Source: Saprospiraceae bacterium (GTDB taxonomy: Bacteria > Bacteroidota > Bacteroidia > Chitinophagales > Saprospiraceae). From it: DNA of 64,000 nt. A program made the translations under genes and the position numbers. The DNA lies in contig JAKVCU010000053.1 of the NCBI GenBank assembly GCA_022448955.1, positions 62,001-126,000 of the forward strand. The letters run 5' to 3'. Position 1 is the first letter of the stretch. Each line of letters starts with the position of its first letter. Positions 1-9,355 of the stretch are shown piece by piece. The notes below the pieces were generated by a model, which saw only the letters and a list, made by a program, of their open reading frames with translations, was not told the origin of the DNA and did no database searches.

Positions 1-2
1 GT

Positions 3-3000
3 GATGCGGATGGAAGTGTTACTTTGGATGCATTTGGTGGAATACCTTTCCCCGGTAATTTCTACCAGTATAGCTTAAATGGAAGCCCCTTTACGCCAGT
101 AAATGTATTCACAGATTTGCCTAGTGGAACTTATGCCTATCAAGTACAAGATGCTAATGCTTGTTTGGTGACTGGTGAACTGACGATTGAAGAACCCGAC
201 GAATTGGTTCTGGAGAACGATACCTTAAGTAACATTAACTGTTTTGATGAAGATAATGGTACGATTACACTGAGTGCAACTGGTGGAATACCAGATTACT
301 CTTTCTCTTTAGATCAAATCGATTACCAAACTAATGCCACTTTTGATAGTCTTGGCCCTGGTGATTATACAGCCTATGTTCAAGACAATAACAATTGTAT
401 TTCATCTTATAATTTCTCGATTACTGAGCCTGAAGCATTGAATCTGGATGTGAGCGATCAGATAGACTTAGATTGTGCAGGGGGGAATACTGGAGAAGTA
501 GTTTTGTTAGCTGCAGGAGGCAGTCCCAATTACCAGTATTCTTCAGATGGAGTAGATTTCCAAGATAGCAATACCTTCTCTGATTTAAGTGCGGGTGATT
601 ATCAATTTGTTGTAGAAGACAGTAATGCTTGCCAAACAACAGTAGATGTAACGATCGAAGAACCTAGTGCTATCGCAATTACAATAGATAGCCAAACAAA
701 CTTGCTTTGTGCAGGCGATTCAAATGGGGCATTTAGCGTAAGCGCAAATGGTGGAACAGGCGATTTATCCTTTGCAATTAATGGAAACAGTAGCTCCAAT
801 GGCAATTTTAGTGATTTAAGTGCAGGTGATTATATAGTAGAAGTCACAGATGCTAATGATTGTTCAAGTAGCATTGAAATAAGCATTACAGAACCGGAGG
901 CATTGACTTTAGAGAATACAGCCCAAACGAATGTAGGTTGTAATGGTGATTCAGATGGAGCAGTAAGCCTTTCGGCAAATGGTGGCATAGCTGGCTATCA
1001 ATATGAATTAAATGGACAAAATAATACGGATGGATCTTTTGATGGCCTAAGTGCAGGAACTTATACGGCTATAGTGACGGATGCTAATGATTGCTCTACT
1101 TCTTTGCAGATAGATATTGAGCAACCTACTGAGCTTTCTCTTATGAGCACTATGCAAATCGATGTGAATTGTAATGGTAATGCAAATGGCATCATTAGCC
1201 TTTCGGCAAATGGAGGGGCAGGTAATTATGAATTTACACTGAGTGATCAAACGAACACTACAGGCCAGTTTGATGGCCTAAGTGCAGGCGATTACACAGC
1301 TAGTGTTGTAGATGCTAATAACTGCCAGTCTACGCTTGATTTTACGATTGAAGAACCTGCTGAACTTGCTGTTTCTACTTTAAGCCAAACAGATGTAAGT
1401 TGTAATGGCGAAAGTGATGGTATGATTATGGCTGTAAGTTCTGGTGGAACTGGGCCTATCACCTATACGTTGGGGAATGAAACCAACACAACAGGTGTTT
1501 TCGAAAATCTTAGTGTAGGAACTTATCAAATTGTGATAGAAGATGCCAATAACTGTACGGCTAGCGTACAGGCAAATATTGAAGAGCCAACTGTACTAAC
1601 AGGAATTATTATCAAATTAGATGATGTGAGTTGTAATGGAGAAGGCGATGGAAGTATCTCTCTAACGGCTGAAGGAGGCACACCTGGCTATCAATTTGAG
1701 ATGAATGGAGAAACAAATACGGATGGTTTCTTTGTTAATATGGATGTTGGTGATTACTCTATTCAAATTACAGATGCTAATGGTTGTGAAATAACTATTG
1801 ATCTAAGTATCGAAGAGCCAGAACCAGTACTTCTAGATGTTCAACAAACGGCACAAAATGGTTGTAATGGCGATGCCAATGCCGCAATTGTGGCAACGGC
1901 AACTGGCGGAAATGGCGTATTTACATATAGCTTGAATGGACAGTCTAACGATACGGGTACATTTGATGGCTTGACAGAGGGAACATACATGGTCATGGTT
2001 TCTGATGAGATAGGCTGTACTTCTAGCGTAGAATATATAATTGAAGATCCTGCACCCATTGTTTTAAATGTTGAAGAAACTCAGTCGATACTATGTGCAG
2101 GAGAAGGTACTGCTACCATTCAAGTGATTGCAAATGGTGGAGCAGGTGACTACAATTTTGAGCTCGATGGAATAACTAATACAAATGGCATCTTTACAGA
2201 TTTAACTGCCGGGAATTATCTAGTAGAGGTAACAGATGGGGAAGGCTGTCAAAATACAATGGTTTTTACTATCGAAGAGCCAGCAGCTATTGAGGTAGGT
2301 CTGGATGCTGTTTTACCACTACTTTGCAATGGTGATGCCGATGCAGTCGTACAATTATTTGCTACAGGAGGCGCAGGTATCATTTCGTTTACACTAAATG
2401 GAGAAACGAATAATACAGGGATTTTCGATGGTTTAAGTGCGGGTAATTATGAAGCAAGTATTATAGATGAAAACGCTTGTCAAAGTACTTATGCCTTCGA
2501 AATTACAGAACCAGATGTTTTAAGCGTAACACCTGAGATTACAACAGATTTGTTGTGTAATGGTGATCAAAATGCAGCTGTTCAAGTAGTAACGAATGGT
2601 GGAACGGCTCCTTATTCTTACATGCTAGATAATGTAGTAAATGAAACAGGTTCTTTTGAAGGCTTAGGAGCTGGTACCTATCTAGGGGTTATTACAGATG
2701 CCAACAATTGTACACAAGCTTATGAGTTGAGCATTGAAGAGCCAACTGCAATTACAGCAGTAGCTAATGTGCAAGATGTATTATGTTTTGGTGATACGGA
2801 TGGCTCCATTAGCCTTTCGGCAAATGGCGGGACAGGTGTCCTAACATTTGAACTAGATGATCAGACGAATGATAATGGCATATTCTCTAACCTAAGTAGT
2901 GGTGATTATGTGATCAATGTCATTGATGAAAATGACTGTGTAGCGTCATTAGACGTGAGTGTAGAAGAACCAGAAGAGTTGCAATTAGATTGGGATATCA

Positions 3001-3440
3001 TCCAGTTTGTGCAATGTTTTGGTGATCAAAATGGATCAGTCGAGTTATTTGCAGGTGGTGGTGTTGAACCATACATCTTCTTCCTAGACAACCAAGAAAG
3101 TGAGTTTGGAGGATTTGATAATCTTGGTGCAGGTATTTATGAAGGAGAGGTAATAGACGCCAATGGCTGCGTAACAATCACTACTATTGAAGTGGAAGAG
3201 CCAGAAGAAGTTAGTGTCGATATAACCAATATTATCGATGATATTGACGGACAAGGAGGTGGCTTCACTTTAGTCCCTACAGTTGGGAATTCACCGTTCA
3301 TGTATTCTATTAATGGTGGGCCATTTGTAGAAGAAAATGTTTTCACTGGTCTTCCAGCAGGCGATTATGAGATTGAGGCAATGGATGCAGCAGGTTGTTC
3401 TATCTTTATTAGTGTAACGATTGATTCGATCAATGATACA
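3..3440 (+). repeat. Tandem array of ~231-bp SprB modules
   Basis: About 15 direct, in-frame copies of a ~231-bp unit (76-78 codons) make up nearly all of the adhesin fragment. Short stretches such as those encoding LSANGG and FDGLSAG are almost identical between neighbouring units, while others have diverged. Cys pairs recur once per unit, one near the start and one before the IEEP linker. Arrays like this can gain or lose units by recombination, and assemblies may collapse them. Confidence 0.85.
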
Positions 3441-3713
3441 TTCGAACCTACGTATGATGTGCATGCTTTGAAGGTATGGCCAAATCCATTCTCCAGCCAA
3501 CTAGCTATTGAGATTGACTTAGCCAGCAATCAGCGTTTGCAAATAGAATTATTTACGATCCATGGTCAAAAAGTGATGCAACAGCAAGTTGATTTAGGAC
3601 AAGGCGAGCATTTAGTATGGCTAGAAGGTACAGCAGATTTAGCGAAAGCGACCTACCTATTATCGGTAAGAAATGCTGAAAAGGTTTGGTACTTTAAGGT
3701 GTTGAAGCAGTGA
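3..3713 (+). CDS. SprB-repeat giant adhesin with T9SS sorting domain (5' end outside window)
   Basis: The reading frame is open from base 3, so the N-terminus lies upstream. The visible 1236 or so residues are about 15 tandem modules of roughly 77 residues. Most carry a Cys-x-Gly-(D/E)-x-(D/N)-G start, a central (S/T)xNGG turn, an LSAGDY-like strand, a DANxC Cys and an IEEP linker. This is the SprB repeat pattern of Bacteroidota surface adhesins, some of which are moved by the gliding machinery. The last module lacks its first Cys. The final ~80 residues form a Por/type A sorting domain (VWPNPFSSQL, then GQKV, then a TYLLSV strand), which targets the protein to the type IX secretion system. 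A terminator follows. The family is well supported; an actual gliding role is inference. Confidence 0.9.
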   Translation, partial: DADGSVTLDAFGGIPFPGNFYQYSLNGSPFTPVNVFTDLPSGTYAYQVQDANACLVTGELTIEEPDELVLENDTLSNINCFDEDNGTITLSATGGIPDYSFSLDQIDYQTNATFDSLGPGDYTAYVQDNNNCISSYNFSITEPEALNLDVSDQIDLDCAGGNTGEVVLLAAGGSPNYQYSSDGVDFQDSNTFSDLSAGDYQFVVEDSNACQTTVDVTIEEPSAIAITIDSQTNLLCAGDSNGAFSVSANGGTGDLSFAINGNSSSNGNFSDLSAGDYIVEVTDANDCSSSIEISITEPEALTLENTAQTNVGCNGDSDGAVSLSANGGIAGYQYELNGQNNTDGSFDGLSAGTYTAIVTDANDCSTSLQIDIEQPTELSLMSTMQIDVNCNGNANGIISLSANGGAGNYEFTLSDQTNTTGQFDGLSAGDYTASVVDANNCQSTLDFTIEEPAELAVSTLSQTDVSCNGESDGMIMAVSSGGTGPITYTLGNETNTTGVFENLSVGTYQIVIEDANNCTASVQANIEEPTVLTGIIIKLDDVSCNGEGDGSISLTAEGGTPGYQFEMNGETNTDGFFVNMDVGDYSIQITDANGCEITIDLSIEEPEPVLLDVQQTAQNGCNGDANAAIVATATGGNGVFTYSLNGQSNDTGTFDGLTEGTYMVMVSDEIGCTSSVEYIIEDPAPIVLNVEETQSILCAGEGTATIQVIANGGAGDYNFELDGITNTNGIFTDLTAGNYLVEVTDGEGCQNTMVFTIEEPAAIEVGLDAVLPLLCNGDADAVVQLFATGGAGIISFTLNGETNNTGIFDGLSAGNYEASIIDENACQSTYAFEITEPDVLSVTPEITTDLLCNGDQNAAVQVVTNGGTAPYSYMLDNVVNETGSFEGLGAGTYLGVITDANNCTQAYELSIEEPTAITAVANVQDVLCFGDTDGSISLSANGGTGVLTFELDDQTNDNGIFSNLSSGDYVINVIDENDCVASLDVSVEEPEELQLDWDIIQFVQCFGDQNGSVELFAGGGVEPYIFFLDNQESEFGGFDNLGAGIYEGEVIDANGCVTITTIEVEEPEEVSVDITNIIDDIDGQGGGFTLVPTVGNSPFMYSINGGPFVEENVFTGLPAGDYEIEAMDAAGCSIFISVTIDSINDTFEPTYDVHALKVWPNPFSSQLAIEIDLASNQRLQIELFTIHGQKVMQQQVDLGQGEHLVWLEGTADLAKATYLLSVRNAEKVWYFKVLKQ

Positions 3714-3820
3714 TTATAGTGAATAGTATACTAGTTAACGCTTAATGGTAGTATGTGCTCCATACACCATTGCATTTTTAACTAATAACTATGATACCAA
3801 AAATCAATAATCAAAAATAC

Positions 3821-3856
3821 GTCTGTTCGATTAATTTCGGGCAGACTTATTTTTTT
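3821..3856 (+). terminator. Intrinsic terminator after the adhesin gene
   Basis: A 10-bp RNA stem (3821-3830 with 3837-3846, including two G-U pairs, loop of 6) is followed by a T-rich run at 3847-3856. It lies 108 bases after the adhesin stop and before the sigma factor gene, so the two are probably separate transcription units. Confidence 0.7.
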
Positions 3857-3930
3857 GAAAAAAATAATGGTACTTGCACAAGTTTAATTGTCAAATGAAG
3901 TCTAAGCTTTAGAATATTCATCCAAAACCT

Positions 3931-4515
3931 ATGCACGAAAACGATCTCATTGCTGGTTTGTTAAAGGGTAACGAAAAATCCTTTGAACAACTCGTTGGCC
4001 AATATCAAGAGATGATTGGTAGCGTATGCATGGGATTTGTGCAAAACCAAACGGAGGCAGAGGAGTTGACGCAGGACGTTTTTGTAGAAGTTTTTCAATC
4101 GATTCAGAAATTTAAAGGTAATTCAAAACTTTCTACATGGTTATACAGAATAGCAGTGAATAAGTCTATTAATCTCGTCAACCATAAAAAACGGAAAAGA
4201 CAGATTAATAAAGTGAGCATATTTTTTGGATTTAGAGAGGAAAAAGAAAAGGACTTTAAAGATCATGGCTATAGAAGTGCAGAACAGAATATGGAGAATG
4301 AGGAGGTGAAAAAAGCGCTCGAACAAGCTTTAGCAAAATTGCCAGAGAATCAGCGCACGGCTTTCGTTTTACGTAAGTATGAAGAATTGTCTTACACCGA
4401 GATGAGCGAAATTATGGAAGTTAGTGTTTCGGCTATTGAATCACTCATTCATCGTGCGAGCAAGAATATGAAAAAGCATTTGAAGTATTTTTACTCCAAT
4501 TATTACTTGACTTAA
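3931..4515 (+). CDS. RNA polymerase ECF sigma factor (sigma-70 family)
   Basis: The 194-residue protein has the two ECF regions. Region 2 (about residues 20-75) contains the TQDVFVEVFQ and FKGNSKLSTWLYRIAVN core-binding and -10 recognition motifs. Region 4 (about 130-185) contains LPENQRTAFVLRKYEELSY and a helix-turn-helix ending in IHRASKNMKKHL. A basic linker rich in Lys/Arg separates them. Extracytoplasmic sigma factors direct RNA polymerase to a small regulon in response to a membrane signal. It heads a tight three-gene cluster: the next gene starts 12 bases after its stop and encodes a small membrane protein that may hold it at the membrane. The regulon is not visible from the sequence. 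Confidence 0.9.
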   Translation: MHENDLIAGLLKGNEKSFEQLVGQYQEMIGSVCMGFVQNQTEAEELTQDVFVEVFQSIQKFKGNSKLSTWLYRIAVNKSINLVNHKKRKRQINKVSIFFGFREEKEKDFKDHGYRSAEQNMENEEVKKALEQALAKLPENQRTAFVLRKYEELSYTEMSEIMEVSVSAIESLIHRASKNMKKHLKYFYSNYYLT

Positions 4516-4527
4516 ATTCGAACGTTT

Positions 4528-4845
4528 ATGAAGCACCAGGACAAAAAGATAGAAAAGAAGATAGAGGAAGCGCTCCATTATTATGGAAAAGAGCGTTATG
4601 AATCTAACCCATTTATGTATACTCGGATTCAGCAGCAATTGCGTAATGAAGCCGATGATGATAAAGAAGTACAACGCTTTTGGGCGTGGAAACCAGTCTT
4701 AGCTGCAGTTATGATTATATTAAACGCGACTGTGGTTTATCAAAGTTTTCAAGTAGATGAAGGAGATCTTTCTGCGGAAATATCAAGTGTGTATGAGATA
4801 GAAGAGAATGAACGTATATATTACTATGATTATTCAAATAACTAG
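4528..4845 (+). CDS. Small single-pass membrane protein, possible anti-sigma factor
   Basis: I do not recognise a named family. The 105 residues comprise a charged N-terminal cytoplasmic part (about 1-50, rich in Lys/Glu, helical), one predicted membrane helix (about 52-70, WKPVLAAVMIILNATVVYQ) and a short acidic, Tyr-rich outer tail. Position between an ECF sigma factor (12 bases upstream) and a Spy/CpxP-like protein (3 bases downstream) suggests a regulatory partner of the sigma factor. No zinc anti-sigma HxxxCxxC motif is present, so a classical ZAS domain is ruled out. The anti-sigma role is inference from context only. Confidence 0.7.
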   Translation: MKHQDKKIEKKIEEALHYYGKERYESNPFMYTRIQQQLRNEADDDKEVQRFWAWKPVLAAVMIILNATVVYQSFQVDEGDLSAEISSVYEIEENERIYYYDYSNN

Positions 4846-4848
4846 ACC

Positions 4849-5298
4849 ATGAGTAAGCGCACATCAAAAAACTGGTCGAATGTAATGATTATAGTTTTAA
4901 TCATTTTGAATTTGGTGTTGGTAAGTTTTATGGTGTTTAGGCCAAGACCACCAAGGCCTAACCCTCAGCGAATGGTTCAGCACTTAAAGCACAACTTGGA
5001 CTTGTCAGAGGAGCAATCAAAGCAATTTGTCGGGCTCATAAAAGAGCATCAGAAGCTTATGCAAGGGAATAGGCAACAGCTCCGAAAACTCAGAGGGGAT
5101 TTGCCTGAAACGGCAAATATGACGGCAGAGGCTAAGCAAAAGCACTTGGATCAAATTGCAGATTTAGAACGAATACAGGCCACTCAAATTGCAGATCATT
5201 TTAGTGATCTAAAGGAGTTATTAACATCCGAGCAGTTTGAGCAATTTAAACGATTACATAGAAACCGTTTAAGCCGACACCGGAGAGGACCAAATTAG
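4849..5298 (+). CDS. Spy/CpxP-like periplasmic protein (LTXXQ-type), membrane anchored
   Basis: The 149-residue protein has an N-terminal membrane segment (about residues 11-30) followed by a Pro/Arg-rich linker and a charged helical domain. That domain contains LDLSEEQSKQFVGLIKEHQK and later LTSEQFEQFKRLHRNR, which resemble the paired LTxxQ motifs of the CpxP/Spy/'heavy-metal sensor' family. Such proteins act in the periplasm as stress-inducible chaperones or sensors that damp envelope-stress signalling. It is the third gene of the sigma-factor cluster, so it may be sensor or feedback element for that sigma factor. The family assignment is moderate; the sensing role is inferred. Confidence 0.75.
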   Translation: MSKRTSKNWSNVMIIVLIILNLVLVSFMVFRPRPPRPNPQRMVQHLKHNLDLSEEQSKQFVGLIKEHQKLMQGNRQQLRKLRGDLPETANMTAEAKQKHLDQIADLERIQATQIADHFSDLKELLTSEQFEQFKRLHRNRLSRHRRGPN

Positions 5299-5386
5299 TT
5301 GTTGGTTTTTGAATGCCTAAATAGCATTATTTCCAACAGCCAAGAATCTGCAACTCCACGATGACTATCTGGACAACCAAGCATTA
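5299..5386. other. Hairpin between convergent genes
   Basis: The short gap between the convergent Spy-like gene and the esterase gene holds a two-part inverted repeat (5300-5305 with 5333-5338 and, inside it, 5312-5316 with 5324-5328). There is no clear T-run, so it is only a weak terminator candidate. Confidence 0.3.
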
Positions 5387-5953
5387 TCAATCAGCAAGCA
5401 AAATCTCTTTTACCTTTTTTAAGGCCTCTGGAAAACGGCTAAAGCTATGCCCTGTATTATCGTACCACTCTAGTGTATTTGCATTGGGATAAAGCGTAGG
5501 GATATCGGATAAATCTAAGATATCATCATCTGTTGCTAAAAAGAAATTGAGACGTTCTTCTTTGATATTCTTTTCTGCTTCTTCTTTTAGTCTTTTTAAA
5601 TCCGCTAAGTAAGCCTCTTGAAAGATATATGTGCGTCCTTTCTGGAAGGTCGTCCATGTGCCTATTCCTCTATGTAGGGTGGCATGTGGCCGGAGAGAGG
5701 GGTTAAATAAAAAGCAAGGCAAATTGTATTTTGCGGAGAAGTAGTAAGCATAAAACCCCCCTAAGGAAGTTCCAATGCAATAAGTCGGGCCTGTTTGTTT
5801 TGTAATCAGCGTATCTACGATTTGAACCACTTCCATAGGATGGGCAGGTAGGTCAGGCGATAAAACAGTTGCATGCTTAAACGCTTTGCGCAAACGATCA
5901 TACTTAAATCCTCCACCATCAGCATTAAAGCCATGCAGATACAATAAATTCAT
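5387..5953 (-). CDS. YqiA-like alpha/beta-hydrolase (UPF0227 esterase family)
   Basis: The 188-residue protein is short for an alpha/beta hydrolase, as is usual for the YqiA/UPF0227 group. It opens with NLLYLHGFNADGG (oxyanion-loop HGF), has the nucleophile elbow GTSLGGFYA (Ser near residue 84) and ends with DNTGHSF, whose His would complete the triad. An acidic residue is available in the ATDDDIL stretch. Substrate is unknown; characterised relatives cleave short-chain esters. It is transcribed alone and converges on the sigma-factor cluster. No signal peptide is visible, so it should be cytoplasmic. Confidence 0.8.
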   Translation of the reverse strand: MNLLYLHGFNADGGGFKYDRLRKAFKHATVLSPDLPAHPMEVVQIVDTLITKQTGPTYCIGTSLGGFYAYYFSAKYNLPCFLFNPSLRPHATLHRGIGTWTTFQKGRTYIFQEAYLADLKRLKEEAEKNIKEERLNFFLATDDDILDLSDIPTLYPNANTLEWYDNTGHSFSRFPEALKKVKEILLAD

Positions 5954-6067
5954 GCTTAAAATTTGCTCTAAATTAAAAATTTGCTGTTTCTAGCCAAACT
6001 ATGAAACAACGGGTGTTCATCTAGGGTTTTTATTAACATATTTATACTTCCTAAAAGCGCAAAAGAA

Positions 6068-6661
6068 ATGGAAAATCTACAAGCATATTGGACTAAAAGA
6101 TATGAAGAAGGACGTACAGGTTGGAATATAGGCTATCCCTCCACTCCAATAAAAGAATATTTCGATCAGTTAGAAAATAAGGATGTCAAAATCTTAATTC
6201 CAGGGGCTGGAAATGCTTATGAAGCGGAATATCTTTTTCAACAGGGTTTTCAAGATGTTCATGTTCTAGATATAGCTCGTCCTCCATTAGATGCTTTTCA
6301 AAAAAGAGTTCCTGATTTTCCAGTAGATCAACTGCTCCACGGCGATTTTTTTAGTCAGGAGGCTACTTATGATATTATCGTAGAACAAACTTTTTTCTGC
6401 GCATTAGAACCAAAGCCAGCACGAAGAAAGCAATACGCTGCACAAATGCACCGTTTGTTGAAAATGAATGGGAAACTGGTTGGGCTTTTATTTAAACATC
6501 CATTAGATTTGGCTCGTGGTCGTCCATTTGGCGGAAGCCTAACAGAATATCAATCTTACTTTGAAGAGATCTTTGATATAATTTATTTGGAAAATTGTTA
6601 TAATTCTATTCCTCCGCGAATGGGGAATGAGTATTTTATGGTGATGCAAAAGAAATCGTAA
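6068..6661 (+). CDS. TPMT-family SAM-dependent methyltransferase
   Basis: The 197-residue protein matches the thiopurine S-methyltransferase-like fold. The N-terminal YWTKRYEEGRTGWNIGYPS is the family signature, and ILIPGAGNAYEAEYL is the SAM-binding glycine motif I. An acidic residue ends the next strand (VHVLDIA), and QTFFCALEP corresponds to motif IV. Bacterial members methylate thiols, selenium/tellurium compounds or unknown small molecules, so the substrate is open. It lies 15 bases before the flippase gene and could share its transcript, but no functional link is evident. Confidence 0.85.
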   Translation: MENLQAYWTKRYEEGRTGWNIGYPSTPIKEYFDQLENKDVKILIPGAGNAYEAEYLFQQGFQDVHVLDIARPPLDAFQKRVPDFPVDQLLHGDFFSQEATYDIIVEQTFFCALEPKPARRKQYAAQMHRLLKMNGKLVGLLFKHPLDLARGRPFGGSLTEYQSYFEEIFDIIYLENCYNSIPPRMGNEYFMVMQKKS

Positions 6662-6676
6662 TTAAGCGTTTTGAGT

Positions 6677-8119
6677 ATGAATCGTACCTTTCTGAAGAAC
6701 ATTATATTTCTGATTTTTGTCAATCTTTTGGTAAAGCCTTTTTACCTGTTTGGCATTGATCGAGGGGTACAGAATGCTGTAGATGATGGGAGTTACGGCT
6801 TGTATTTTGCCTTGTTTAACTTTACATATCTTTTTCAGATTATTAATGATTTTGGGATTCAAAATTTTAATAATCGCAATATCGCTCAGTACAATCAATT
6901 ACTTGATAAGTACTTTCCTAATATCTTGGTACTAAAAGGTCTGCTAGCAGTAGTTTATCTTTTGGTGGTATTGGTATCTGCCTACGTTGGAAATTATAGT
7001 TTTGATATTTATCCATTCCTATTACTGATCACGATCAATCAAGTGTTAAGTTCTTTAATACTCTTTTTTCGATCTAATATATCTGGATTGGCCATGTACT
7101 GGGTAGATAGTATGATATCCATTTTGGATCGATTATTATTGATTATCATCTGTGGATTCCTGCTTTGGGCGCCTATGTTTCAGGGGCAATTTGAAATTTG
7201 GTGGTTTGTCTATGCGCAAACAATTACGCTTAGCATTACAGCACTAATTGCTTTTATTATTGTGCGTAAGCATATAAAACGCCTGCGCTTCCATTTTCAT
7301 CCAGCCTTTTTATTATTGATTCTAAAGAAAAGTTATCCATTTGCCTTAGTGGTTTTTTTGATGACACTTTACACTAGAATTGATGGGGTAATGATTGAAC
7401 GGATGTTGAGTGATGGCCTATTAGAAGCAGATATTTATGCATCTGCATTTCGCTTATTAGAGGCGAGTAATATGTTCGCTTTTTTGTTTGCGACCTTGCT
7501 CTTACCTATGTTTTCAAAAATGATCAAAGAGGGTGAATCTGTAGCACCTTTGGTAAGATTTAGTTTTCAATTCATAGGAGCAGGAGCAGTCAGCTTAACC
7601 TTTGCCATATTGTTTTTTCAGGAGGAAATTATGGTTAGTTTATATGATCATGGAAGTATTTATTCTGGGAAAATTTTAGGGTATTTGATGATTAGTTTTT
7701 TGGCTATGGCAGGTTCTACTGTTTATGGCACTTTACTGACTGCGAATGGAAGCTTAATGAAAATGAATGTTATCTTTCTAATTGGTGTATTTTTAAATGT
7801 TATTTTAAATGGGATACTCATCCCTGAATCAAAAGCATTGGGTGCGGCTATCGCATCTTGTATTACACAAGGACTGGTCTTTTTTGCACAATTGTTCTTA
7901 GCTAAGCAGGAACTGAAATTACGCTTCGCGACGGATATGATCATACGGATGCTCTTATTTATGATCGTTTCTTATGCAATGATGTATTGGTGTTGTGGTT
8001 ACTTAGATTGGAGATGGATTTACCGTTTTGTTAGTTGTTTGGGTTTAGGGATAATTCTTGCCATCTTATTTAAGCTTATTGATTTGGTACAATTGATAGA
8101 ATTGGTTCGGACTAGATAA
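6677..8119 (+). CDS. Polysaccharide flippase (Wzx/MATE-like, MOP superfamily)
   Basis: The ~480-residue protein is almost entirely hydrophobic with about 12-14 membrane helices, and contains the charged loop TRIDGVMIERM that is typical in mid-protein of O-antigen/teichoic-acid flippases. These move lipid-linked oligosaccharide units across the inner membrane. I chose ATG at 6677 rather than the in-frame TTG at 6671 because the stop of the upstream methyltransferase is at 6661 and ATG is the stronger start. Downstream lie a Wzz-like protein and an O-antigen ligase-like protein, which supports a surface-polysaccharide role. The exact substrate cannot be read. Confidence 0.85.
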   Translation: MNRTFLKNIIFLIFVNLLVKPFYLFGIDRGVQNAVDDGSYGLYFALFNFTYLFQIINDFGIQNFNNRNIAQYNQLLDKYFPNILVLKGLLAVVYLLVVLVSAYVGNYSFDIYPFLLLITINQVLSSLILFFRSNISGLAMYWVDSMISILDRLLLIIICGFLLWAPMFQGQFEIWWFVYAQTITLSITALIAFIIVRKHIKRLRFHFHPAFLLLILKKSYPFALVVFLMTLYTRIDGVMIERMLSDGLLEADIYASAFRLLEASNMFAFLFATLLLPMFSKMIKEGESVAPLVRFSFQFIGAGAVSLTFAILFFQEEIMVSLYDHGSIYSGKILGYLMISFLAMAGSTVYGTLLTANGSLMKMNVIFLIGVFLNVILNGILIPESKALGAAIASCITQGLVFFAQLFLAKQELKLRFATDMIIRMLLFMIVSYAMMYWCCGYLDWRWIYRFVSCLGLGIILAILFKLIDLVQLIELVRTR

Positions 8120-8158
8120 GTAGTAGGAATAAAAGCTTAGAGAGTAAAATGATTTTCC

Positions 8159-8166
8159 TACTTTTG
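8159..8166 (+). promoter_or_regulatory. Candidate -7 element for the Wzz-like/ligase genes
   Basis: TACTTTTG matches the Bacteroidota -7 consensus TAnnTTTG exactly and lies 86 bases before the Wzz-like start. I see no clear TTG at -33, so it is a partial match. Confidence 0.4.
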
Positions 8167-8251
8167 CGGAGTTCATACAGCTAATTGTCAATTTTGTTTT
8201 GGACGAAAACACAAATGTGTTAGTACATTCTCAAAATACAGTACCATATTA

Positions 8252-9355
8252 ATGGAAAATCAATACCATCTGCTTGGAATTTTAAAGATTCTTATAAAAT
8301 GGAGAAAACAGATTTTATATGCCTGTTTAGCAACAGCTATCGGTAGTGCATTAATCTCACTTCTATTGCCTGTTTATTTTCAGTCTTCTACTGTGTTTTT
8401 GGCCGCAAGCCCAGATCGAATTAGTATGGAAGCTTTTTTCCCAGAAGGAAATTTTAAAGTATACAACTATGGTACAGGTGAAGATATCGACCGTATATTA
8501 ACCATTGCTGAATCAGGTGAATTGGTCGAATTTATGGTGGACTCCTTTGATCTATATACACATTATGATATCAACCCTGAATTGTCGAAATCGCCTTACC
8601 GCATTGAAAAACGCTTTAGAGGTCTATACCATGTAGAAAAAGATAAAAGAGATGCTATTGTCCTTTCTATAGAAGATGAAGATAAAGCATTGGCTGCAGC
8701 GATGACTAAAGCTGTTCGTGAAAGAATTGACCAAATGGCTTTACAGCTTATTCGTTCAGTACAAAAAAGGAAAATAACAACTTTAAGAGAAAATATTGTA
8801 GATAACGAGACTAAAGTAAGAGTGCTAGGTGATACCCTTAAATCATTGCGGCAACGATATGGTATCTATAATGTGGAAGCTCAGACAGAATTACTACCTG
8901 CACAGTTCTCTTCTGCAGAAGCAAAACTGACTAGGGAGGCTGCTAAGTTAGAGGCTATGAAGACAACCAAAGGTATTCGTCTGGATACTATTCGATTTAC
9001 AGAAACTAGAGTAGCGGGTATTCGAAAAGAGGTAGAATTGTTAAGAGAGAAACTGACTCTGTTTAATGATGGGACAGCCCATGTAGATATTGTTCATAAG
9101 CAATACTTAGAAGCGAATCAAACCTTAGGTGAACAAATTGAAAACTTGAAGAAAAGCGAAGCGACTTACAATGCAGAAGGATCAGCAATCATTCTAGTAG
9201 AAGAAGCTCGAGTACCAGTGGTCAAATCATGGCCAAAGCGTAGTTTGATTGTAATCGGAGCTACTTTGTTGGTATTTATTTTTACTGTATTTGGTGTATT
9301 GTTATTTGAAACTTATAGAGATATTAATTGGAAGGAACTGCTAAATGCGAAGTAG
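8252..9355 (+). CDS. Wzz/chain-length-determinant family membrane protein
   Basis: The 367-residue protein has the two-helix layout of polysaccharide co-polymerases: a membrane segment near residues 22-42 and another near 328-350, with a long, charged, coiled-coil periplasmic region between. A Pro-rich stretch (EARVPVVKSWPKR) precedes the second helix, as is typical for the family. No C-terminal tyrosine-kinase domain is present, so it is the kinase-less type. It would set polymer length together with the O-antigen ligase/polymerase whose gene overlaps its 3' end by 11 bases, which suggests translational coupling. Confidence 0.85.
   Translation: MENQYHLLGILKILIKWRKQILYACLATAIGSALISLLLPVYFQSSTVFLAASPDRISMEAFFPEGNFKVYNYGTGEDIDRILTIAESGELVEFMVDSFDLYTHYDINPELSKSPYRIEKRFRGLYHVEKDKRDAIVLSIEDEDKALAAAMTKAVRERIDQMALQLIRSVQKRKITTLRENIVDNETKVRVLGDTLKSLRQRYGIYNVEAQTELLPAQFSSAEAKLTREAAKLEAMKTTKGIRLDTIRFTETRVAGIRKEVELLREKLTLFNDGTAHVDIVHKQYLEANQTLGEQIENLKKSEATYNAEGSAIILVEEARVPVVKSWPKRSLIVIGATLLVFIFTVFGVLLFETYRDINWKELLNAK

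Noticed and set aside
3-3440. CRISPR or other short-repeat array
   Set aside because: The repeat unit is ~231 bp, in frame and protein-coding, with no spacers.
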